From Owenia fusiformis (lineage: Eukaryota; Annelida; Polychaeta; Sabellida; Oweniidae), in assembly GCA_903813345.2 (NCBI GenBank), contig CAIIXF020000002.1, positions 8,637,555 to 8,701,554 on the forward strand: a stretch of 64,000 nucleotides of DNA. The letters run 5' to 3'. Under the pieces are notes generated by a model that did not search any database, had not been told where the DNA came from, and saw nothing but the letters and a program-made list of their open reading frames with translations. This document shows positions 34,301-41,800 of the stretch, in pieces (the stretch's first letter is position 1; every line of letters starts with the position of its first letter). A program made the position numbers and the translations under genes.

Positions 34301-34664
34301 ATAATTTTGAAAGAATTTTTGGCCAGGGGGTTCGCCCTGTCTTCACCGTGAATTGTTATTATTTTAGTGTTACTAGCTACCAAAGTATATTCCTTTATAT
34401 GCCAAACTCTCTCTCCAACTTTTGCAAACACAATAAAACCTGTGGAACACCTTTGGTTCCTCTATTAAGTGTTCTACAGTTGGTCTGGGGCATCAAAAAG
34501 TATTCCGCTAATAGAGGTTTTCCATTTTCAGAGGTGTATCACTTCATAGGTTTCACTGTATAATGTTTAACGAAGCTAACAATTCAATTTTGCTTGTTTA
34601 CTAAAATATCTTTTCTTGTTTACTTGCAGGACTACAGACAGTTAATGTGGACAATTCAGAATAA
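22400..34664 (+). CDS. RPL31: Ribosomal protein eL31 (large 60S subunit)
   Basis: Four coding exons: 22400-22497, 23427-23552, 24353-24465 and 34630-34664, giving 123 residues (human 125). All introns are GT-AG and phases match. The protein starts [20 protein letters not shown] and keeps the eL31 core ([51 protein letters not shown]). eL31 sits near the peptide exit tunnel of the 60S subunit. The ATG directly follows an acceptor, so an untranslated 5' exon exists upstream, common in ribosomal-protein genes. Each resolved intron hosts one C/D snoRNA. The third intron is expanded to about 10.2 kb by transposable elements, yet the short last exon has intact splice sites. Tandem AATAAA signals follow the stop. 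No coding lesion was seen. Confidence 0.97.
23094..23164 (+). ncRNA. C/D-box snoRNA, copy 1 (eL31 intron 1)
   Basis: A 71-nt unit begins and ends with GGCC, forming a terminal stem. Box C (ATGATGA, 23099-23105) is perfect, and box D (CTGA, 23157-23160) lies next to the 3' stem. The sequence just upstream of box D, GATCAGGGATCAACCAA, is identical in the other two copies and is the likely guide. CTGG near 23118 may be a weak box D'. Such RNAs are processed from spliced host introns and guide 2'-O-methylation in the nucleolus. Confidence 0.9.
23998..24066 (+). ncRNA. C/D-box snoRNA, copy 2 (eL31 intron 2)
   Basis: A 69-nt paralogue of the intron 1 snoRNA with the same GGCC terminal stem, perfect box C (ATGATGA, 24003-24009) and box D (CTGA, 24059-24062). 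The guide before box D is identical to copy 1. The stretch between box C and the putative D' differs, so only the D guide appears constrained. Distance to the next 3' splice site is about 286 bases. Confidence 0.9.
25495..26450 (+). repeat. Left inverted arm of the 5.8-kb element, with tandem units
   Basis: The first ~190 bp match the right arm closely. They are followed by about six imperfect tandem units of roughly 130-150 bp. Each unit contains a GCCATCTTGCATTCTGGCGG core, a TTGTCATCACGATTCCAGG segment, and TTCACACATGTTACATGGTA. The open frames across this arm (for example 25528-25767) are repeat translation, not genes. Confidence 0.8.
26523..26927 (+). CDS. Cysteine-rich (CXC-like) C-terminal remnant of an element-encoded protein
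   Basis: About 134 codons in the left part of the 5.8-kb element; the frame opens with a TTG, so the true start is upstream or lost. It has [18 protein letters not shown], then [13 protein letters not shown], then a cysteine cluster ([21 protein letters not shown]), then an acidic tail to the stop. From memory, an HGW...WM...PAP...L-C-C arrangement ending in a cysteine cluster recurs at the C-termini of large uncharacterised proteins in invertebrate genomes that look transposon-derived. It may have been the zinc-binding tail of this element's transposase. Upstream catalytic parts are absent. Confidence 0.55.
   Translation: MAKRRQIMIDYQSPTLHGWTFKGNKLQIKWMENGPAPQEIMELVACSFKGACDSMRCSCKKQDLIRGSSCKCRKGVCENCPTHQHDDVDESDNEFEPVDDTITPNVEDQEENELPENLLPDNWMNQLVKVDAII
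26950..27437. mobile_element. Foldback MITE, copy 1 (inside the 5.8-kb element)
   Basis: It starts CTGGTGATTCGCTCGATTAC and ends in the inverted form (AATCGAGTGGATCACTA). The two halves are inverted copies meeting near 27165 (AACTTAAGTTACATAAA against TTTATGTAACTTAAGT). It is the diverged sibling of 37592-38110. No coding capacity. Confidence 0.85.
28188..28262 (-). repeat. Possible tRNA-like SINE head
   Basis: On the minus strand, AGCTGGTTCAGAGCACC resembles a Pol III A box and GCGAGTTCGAGAC a B box, about 45 bp apart, as in a tRNA-derived SINE. No full cloverleaf and no second copy were seen, so this is tentative. Confidence 0.25.
29080..30430. repeat. Large imperfect direct repeats within the 5.8-kb element
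   Basis: Blocks containing CCCAGCATACCCAAAACCTAATCAGATCTTGGC, TCTTGCATCTGTAAAAATTTC and TCAAAATGGCCGCCA recur at roughly 29090, 29550, 29690, 30140 and 30290. Longer units also carry a GGTCA-rich segment (CAAGGTCACTGAAGGTC). The array ends in short GCCCGCCAAAC repeats near 30430-30475. It is not coding. Confidence 0.75.
30630..31323 (-). repeat. Right inverted arm of the 5.8-kb element
   Basis: The reverse complement of the left arm, with about three to four tandem units bearing the CCAAGATGGCCGCCAGAATG core. Some units match specific left-arm units better than their neighbours, suggesting the arms were duplicated as blocks. The outer 40 bp differ between arms apart from the terminal 15 bp or so. 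Confidence 0.8.
33795..33864 (+). ncRNA. C/D-box snoRNA, copy 3 (eL31 intron 3)
   Basis: A 70-nt third paralogue about 765 bases before the last exon. The GGCC stem, the D guide and box D (CTGA, 33857-33860) are intact, but box C reads ATGAGGA instead of ATGATGA. The changed base lies in the core of the kink-turn motif, so activity may be reduced. The copy survives just outside the LINE insertion. Confidence 0.8.
34190..34341. repeat. GTAGCCAGG-family dispersed repeat copy
   Basis: It begins GGCCCATAACCAGG and contains GAATGGTGAAAAACTGCATA and TTTTTGGCCAGGGGG, shared with the copies at 9711-9842 and 39493-39651. It lies in eL31 intron 3 between the snoRNA and the last exon. Confidence 0.6.
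34430..34562. repeat. Short repeat with AAAACCTGTGG / GTTTCACTG ends
   Basis: A segment starting AAAACCTGTGGAACACCT and closing ATAGGTTTCACTGTA resembles sequence at 4055-4205 (GGAACACTTTTGGTACCTCT) and 54131-54240 (CAGTAAAACCT). The CAGT-AAACCT type of end suggests a pogo/Tigger-like MITE. Confidence 0.45.
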
Positions 34665-34686
34665 CTCTCCTGTACAAAACAAGAAA

Positions 34687-34696
34687 AATAAATAAA
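34687..34696 (+). terminator. Overlapping poly(A) signals of eL31
   Basis: Two overlapping AATAAA hexamers begin 23 bases after the eL31 stop codon, which gives the very short 3' UTR usual for ribosomal-protein mRNAs. Confidence 0.8.
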
Positions 34697-35187
34697 ATAG
34701 CAAAAAAAGTTAACACATTATTTTGTGTATTGTGGAGATAGTTGGATTAAATTAGTGAGGATAACAAAACGCCAAAAGGAAAGAACATAATACTAGAATG
34801 TTCTATTGAAAAAGGAATCTTAATGCAGATGCAGTCTGATTCTGTCCTTGGTGTTCATTGGGAAACCATTAAAGGAATATTCCTTGCAACCCCATCGCTG
34901 CCTTGATGTCACCATGACATGAAATATGCCTGAGTTCCCCCAATGTAATTCCTCCAATTTTCAGCATTAAGTTACAAATATAAATTGATATGAAACAATA
35001 AAGTCAAAACATCTACAAAGGTAGCTAGACACTGTGCTATGATTATTCCATCAAACGAAGTTTGTAGTAATAAAGAGATTAGAGAAGCCGCCCATCCATC
35101 CATTCCATCAATTCGTCATATTGGTGAATAGATTTGTCTGTTCGTGTTTTTTAGCTATAACTCAGATACCGGTCGACAGATTGGTTC

Positions 35188-37006
35188 GAGAATGAAATAA
35201 AATGTCTTTCCGAACTTTGTTGGAACAAAATAGCATATACAACATTTTCTTAGACCTCTAAATATTATAGTTATACAAAGAAAATTTTGGTTGATTTAAC
35301 AAAAAATATGCAAAAACTTAAAACAAACCTCCCAAAATAGATAAAAATTAAGATAAACCTTTCATTTCATTAAAGAGATCTGGTCTCCTAAAAACACAAT
35401 TTGAATAACCCCCAAATTTTTATGGGTTATTTGATGTAAAACAAGTTTGTTTATCAACTTACCAACGCCGAGGCTTCGCCGCTTGAATAAATTCATTAAC
35501 AGTATCAATTCGATGATTGTTCCTAGCCATGAATTTCCACTTTCATCAGTAGAATTCAACATAAAAGGACAAGGTGCAATTATTGGCAAATATCCCTATG
35601 GTCAAAATGAATCATTCGTAGGTGTAACATGAAGAATAAAATGTCATATAATACTTTGGAAAATATTAAAGTGCTCGGACTCACATAAGCTGAGATAGTG
35701 ATCATTTCGTTCAGTAAGGTTGTATTGACTTACATAGGCTGTGCACCATTGACTTATAACATGAGGATATCAGCAGATCCCAATAGAGGCCATTGGTTTC
35801 CATTGATTATCACAGAAATACCAAAAATACACTATGACCTGAATCGATTGCAAACTTAATAATTTCACAATACGACACAAATGGTTTATCTCATCAAATG
35901 TGCAAATATGAAGTTTGCAATCGATTCAGGTCATACTTAAAATTAAAAGATTGTACATTTTTTCATCATTTTTTTCCCTACAAAATGGCTATAGAAAAAT
36001 GCTCCAAAAGCAACTTTTACACTTATCAAATATCATACAAGTTTGTAAAACCAAAGATTATACTATTATATTTCATTATGTAGTAACATATTTGGATAAG
36101 ATGCAGGGATGCGTAGGATGTAAATGGATTTTGACAGACACAAAAATACTTCCTGGTTTGGAATCTATGCCTCTACACTTCATGATTGAATTATGACCCT
36201 AATAAGTGGCCTATACATCAATACAGTGCTGAATATAGGTCAACAAGATACTAGTGTGCATATAAATGTAATAATTGAAGCAGAATACTCATTTTGAAAA
36301 ATCAGATGAATTATTTTTTTCCCATGGGGAGATCCCAACGGAGGGTGTATAAGGTCCTTTAAAAAGCCTGCTCAAATTTGTTCCAGTCTTATTGGCTTTT
36401 TCCTTCAGTTTCAACAGATTGTTTAGGCTCAGAGAAGCCATATTTTTATTACTTATAAGGGGTTAAAATATAGATAAAACCCCAAAAAACATTGTATATT
36501 ATTTTTGACTTATTGCCTCAATTCTGACAGTTGGTTGTTCGGTTGGTTGTCCTGTTCATATCCTCAATATATTGATGATATTGTGCTTATGATTTGGTCT
36601 CGAGAAATATCTAAGGTATATATGAAGTTTTATGAGCAATTATATGGGGACATTACTGATTGTCCAGAATAGAAATCTGGACGACTGGATCTCTTTAACA
36701 AGATACTTTTTTAAAATCAACCAAACTCTCCTTTGTACAATTACAATATTGAGAGACCTGAACACGTTGTGTTTATGTCGTTTTGTTCCAATGAGGTTCG
36801 AATAGACGTTTCATTTCATTCCGAACATATGGTACCAACAACAAAAGGATATGGCGAAAAGTATATATATATATCAAATTATAATGAAACCATCCAAAAG
36901 ATGACCATTAAATTGACGATGAGTAAAAGTTTCAGAATGTTTTGATGACTGGTTTAAGAGAAACGCGTGTTTAAAAAGTTCACCATATCGATACCACTCC
37001 TTTTCA
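35188..37006. mobile_element. Foldback MITE interrupted by a TTAA-flanked element
   Basis: The left arm (35188-35373, starting GAGAATGAAATAAAATGTC) and right arm (36699-37006, including CATATCGATACCACTCC) match the uninterrupted relative at 51490-52213. Between the two arms sits the 1.3-kb insertion 35374-36694, sharply bounded. The outer part of the left arm seen at 51490-51705 is missing here. Confidence 0.75.
35374..36694. mobile_element. 1.3-kb non-autonomous DNA element with TTAA target duplication
   Basis: TTAA flanks both sides (35370-35373 and 36695-36698) and the ends are AGAGATC inverted. The uninterrupted relative at 51490-52213 has a single TTAA at the same point, which verifies the insertion. 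The TTAA preference points to piggyBac or Kolobok. No transposase frame remains. A 24-bp inverted repeat (35834-35857 and 35911-35934) would form a stem inside it. Confidence 0.8.
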
Positions 37007-37591
37007 AGATGACAGCTGAATTTCCAAATGTCCGCAATTTTTCTGAAAAACACAATCGTTGATATCTGACGAAATAGCAGTTGATGGATTTGGTTCAAAT
37101 TATGTTGATACCTATGAACTAAGAATTTCTGTTCGAGAAGAAAGTCAAGATATGGCTACTTGTCATCGAAATAAATTTTGTTCAGTGGGATTTGGTACTC
37201 CGTGGAGTTGCTATTTTTCTAGTTTAAATCAGATATTAATTTTGAATCGACATGCTTTCATGAAAACAGTCATGAATATCATGGGATAAACAGATGACAA
37301 TGATATCTGTCCATTCAGATCCTCGGGAAATATCATACTTCAACGTGTCGTGGAATAAACATGATAAACCTCAAATTCAATCACCCCCAGTAAATAACCT
37401 CTACATATTTGCATCTTCTCCAGGGTTTTGATTTTACCATCGGAGTATCATAAAAAATAATTTGTTTATAACTTTATACTACCAAAATGTCCAAGGGCTC
37501 TTAATGTTTTGCATTTCATTTGCTAGATTCGATTCGTTTAAAAACCAATTTTCACAAGTGTAGTTCAACCATTAAACGTGTACCGATTACC

Positions 37592-38110
37592 TCACTGGTG
37601 ATCCACTCGATTACGCTGGTGGTTCGTTTTGGTAACAAAATGTCGGAACGTCTAAGGCACGATTTTTCTTTTTTCCTTATTTCACGCGTTGTAGGCAGAA
37701 TCCCCACGACTTTTTTTCTCACAACGTGCATCAGTATCATATGTTTTAGAAAATGTACATGTTTGCGAAAAAATAGCTCAGAGGACAACAGAATCGTCGA
37801 TTTACTTCCTCACTTAAGTTACATAAACGGTTTTTCGAAAAACAGTTAAGATCTGCACTTTTAACCCAAACCGTTTATGTAACTTAAGTGAGGAATTAAA
37901 TCGACGATTCTGTTGTCTTCTGAACTATTTGTTCGCAAATATGTACAATTTCTTAAACATATGGTACTGATATAAAAAATGTCGTGGGAATTCTGCCTAC
38001 AACGTGTAAAGTAAGGAAACGAGAAAAATCGTACCTTCTGGATGTTCCGACATTTTGTTACCAAAACGAATCGTTTTGGTAACCAGCGTAATCGAGTGGA
38101 TCACCAGTGA
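37592..38110. mobile_element. Foldback MITE, copy 2
   Basis: Perfect 28-bp terminal inverted repeats begin TCACTGGTGATCCACTCGAT. Nearly the whole 519 bp is a palindrome centred near 37850 (CACTTAAGTTACATAAACGG mirrored). It shares its sequence with the copy at 26950-27437. A clear target duplication could not be defined. Confidence 0.9.
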
Positions 38111-38754
38111 TTACGCAGTAAGTCCTGGTTTGCTCGTTGCGTTTCCTAATTTAACAATGGGTTCATTTTAATCCCGTTTTAAACGAGTTTGAAATCTTCA
38201 ATATGATTTTGACTTCACATTTTAAATACAAAACAACTCCAAGCACTTAAGAAAACAACCATTCGTTTCACTTCATGCCCTCATATCAGGGTCAGTTTGT
38301 TACATTTTCCCGAGAATCCAATGGAGCAATCTCGATACGCGCACATTCGAAAGAACATTATCTAAATCGTTCTAGTTTGCTACGTAAACAAAGAAGACGA
38401 CTTCCACTGGTATGATAAGTCAAGTGAATAATTCAGAATCGGTTTTAAACCTTTTCTGTATAGTTGCCATATCGTAAATTATTTGCAGAAATTTACATCC
38501 TGAGACGGAATCGGACTCCTGCTGAATACGCCTCATTGAATACACCTTTTCCTGACCTCACAGGCTTGGTCGATGAATACGTCTTGTCGTCTTCTTATTT
38601 TTATGTCACGTAGACCAAGAGTGGAATATGACAGTGATATAATTTTAATAATAAATATTCAGTTGTCTTAGCCATGTTTCATGCAGTTTGTACAAAAACC
38701 AACTGCTAATTTCGAACCCTGTGGACGGTGGAGACCTCCTAGGACAATCATATG

Positions 38755-38762
38755 TATAAATA
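38755..38762 (+). promoter_or_regulatory. TATA box of the secreted SH3-like gene
   Basis: TATAAATA lies 89 bp upstream of the first ATG. TCAGCTT near 38789-38795 could be the initiator, leaving a 5' UTR of about 60 bases. The spacing is plausible but unproved. Confidence 0.45.
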
Positions 38763-38850
38763 ATGTGAAACCGGTTTTTACCTATTGATCAGCTTAGGAG
38801 GCAGAGAGAAGGCAGTTGGACGAACCCTTGAAGACTGAGAAGAGCGACAA

Positions 38851-41800
38851 ATGCTTAAAATGAAGATTACACTCGGAGGACTGGCACTCGTGTGTCTGGT
38901 GAACCTCGCATGTTCTGCACCTGTTGATAGCTTTGGGTACGTGTACAACTATATATAGGCGTAGCCATGGGGTGCATAGCATAACTACATTTGATAAGAA
39001 ATAGAACCATTTGACAGAAGAAAAGAGCATAAATATGTTTTTTATATTTCAAATTTCTATCTTAATTTTGAGGGAATTTGCACCAATCTTTGTAAAATTC
39101 AAATGAATAGGGTCCGATGAATCAGTTGTTTTGACAAGTATAAGTTGGAAACTCAAGTCTCTTTCATATTTTGCAGACGATATGTTTTAATCTAGGATGA
39201 AGAAATCCTAGGTTTTATAATACCCTTTGCTTTTCCTCTTTTAACACATTGGTTATGTGTATTTTATCAAACAACAATTGTCTTCATGTACTCCGCGAAT
39301 GCCAAGATGAGATAAAACTAAACATTTATTTTTACTTTCAGAGAGAAGGCGCTGAAGATTTTGGAGGCGCTTGAGACTTTAAAGAGGGGACAAGTAAGTT
39401 GATGGACAATTTAACAAGTCCAAAGGCTCTTCGAGAGCATTTCCTAGTTTTAACGTAACATCAAGAGCTATCGCGATAACCTCCCCACTTTCAGGCCCGC
39501 AGCCGACTTTTGCCAAATGGGGGTTCACTTTTCAAAAAATTCCAGGGGGAGGGGTTCACCTTTACAAAATGCTTAGAATGGTAAAAAACTACAGAATCTT
39601 GCAAGAATTTTTGGCCGACCCCCCTCCCCCGGCTATGGGCCTTACATTTGTCTTTAACTCACCAAATGTTGCCTCGCAAACGACATGTATAAGGGGGTAT
39701 ATTTCTGGTAAACCAGAATATAGTTAGGGCAATTATTGTACTAATTCTAGTTTGAATGACGAACAATTATAAAACAAAAATACAACTATGATTGAACGAT
39801 TTTTCGGTTTAAAGGTGTTTTATTATCAAAATTCAGTGGCGTTGCCAGGATTCGGTGACCAGGGGTTCTATGTTTTATGTTATCAACAAATCTCCCCTTC
39901 ATTGGGGTTCCTCACATGAAACCACTTCTGTATTTTTCATACAGGGTGGTCAAAAATGGCACTCGTATTTTCCTAATATCTTTGTCATTTTAAAGAATTA
40001 CTCCCTGATATTTAATGATTGATCACAATGTTACAGCACTTCAAATAACATGCCCCAGGTTCGGCCATCAGCGTGCTTAAGTAAACCTGCACAGGTTGTC
40101 CATGACCCAACTGAAATCCTCAGTAGGTATGGCCTGAATGAAAATTATGATATCCTTTTGGAGGTCTGTAATTTTCCTGAGGTCCTTTCTGTGTACACTA
40201 CCTTTGGCATATCCCAAAGGTAGAAGTCAGGTAAGAACATTTTGGACGACGGATGCAGGTTTGCCAAAAGCACAATATTGAACTTTGAAGCATGTTGTTT
40301 AAAGTGCTGTAAACTATCAACCTGGTCATGAAATATGATTGTAGTCTGGTGGGAGATTGAATGATGATATACACATGTACCAAATATCAGGGAGTATAGC
40401 GATGGGTTGCTGTTTTATTTGACCACCCTGTACATACAATTTACATTCCCTCCAAAAGTTTGGCAACCGGAGTATTAAAGCCTCCTTATGTTTGAATTCT
40501 TATTACTCCGAGCTTTTCTACGACTTATTACGACCCCGACACTTTAATCAAGCTTTGTTACGCTTTGGTGCCGCTTTACAAGCCGCTTTAAAGCGCCACC
40601 AAAGCTTAAGCTTAAGCTACGTTCACACCAACGGCGAATGCCACGCTTTAAATCGGCGAGCAAAGCGCCGTCTTTTTTTGTCATTTTTGTTCATACCAAC
40701 GGCGCTTTGATGGCGCTTTAAAGCGGCTTGTAAAGCGACACCAAAGCGTAACAAAGCTTGATTAAAGCGTCGGGGTCGTAATAGGTCGTAGAAAAGCTGG
40801 GAGTCAAGGGGGATATTCGGCAAGAGCTCCAAAAAATTTTAAACTGTTTAAAAATTTTGGGCGCTCTGTTACGAATTAATTAAAGCGCCGAGAGCGTATC
40901 AAAGCTTAACAAACCGTAACAAAGCTCAGAAAAGCTTGACCCAAAGCGTAGGATAGCTCTGATAGGTTCCTCACGCTTTGATCCCGCGTTGGCCAGGCTT
41001 TGTTACGCTTGAAATCACGCTTTGATAAGCATTATTACGCTTTGATGCGATTATGATGCTTTAAATCAGGCTCTGATACGATTGCCAAGCTCTGTTGTGC
41101 ATAGTTACGCTGTGTTAAGCTCTGTCACGCATTGGAAAATGTCGAGATCGCCGATTTCATGCCGCTTTTGATCCAATGACTATATACGAGGGGTGATCAA
41201 TAAGTAATGGACGCTTTTTTACACAGATACTTTTTATAGACCAATCCCTTTGATTTTCCTACCAGTGATACATCATTCAATTATCTATCAATTCTGAAGA
41301 TTTGAAGACAAAATATATAATACGTGTTGATATATCCTTATTTCCGTGAAGGAGGTACAGGTACCCCGGGACCGACATTTACGTTACATATTCAGTTTTT
41401 AGCCAGTTTGGTAAATTTGGGTTAGATTTGAACTTTTTATATGCAACAAGTGTTGTGTTGTTTGAAATTTTTTGCTGACTGGTAACACATAAACAGAAAG
41501 TATTGTGATGTCATAGTGTTGTATGGAAGGGGTTTGCAGGTCAATATTTTTGAGAAAGCATTGTGGAAGAAAGGGGTGGTAAGAGAAGGGAACGCCCTAC
41601 TCCATATGGAGAACGTGCCTGCCCACAGATCTCAAAATGTTCCGAAAACAATATCCGTGGACCTCAAAATTGCACTCTTGGACAATGCACTATATTGTCC
41701 AGATCTGCTCACATGTGACTTGTTTATTTCTATACAACTTATTTCTTTAGAGAAAGGACGCAGGTTTATTGACATTGATTAAATAAAACATGTCGTGCAA

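Noticed and set aside
40492-40832. Two similar proteins on opposite strands (sharing YDLLRPR-FNQALLRFG)
   Set aside because: They are mirror translations of one DNA palindrome, not a gene pair.
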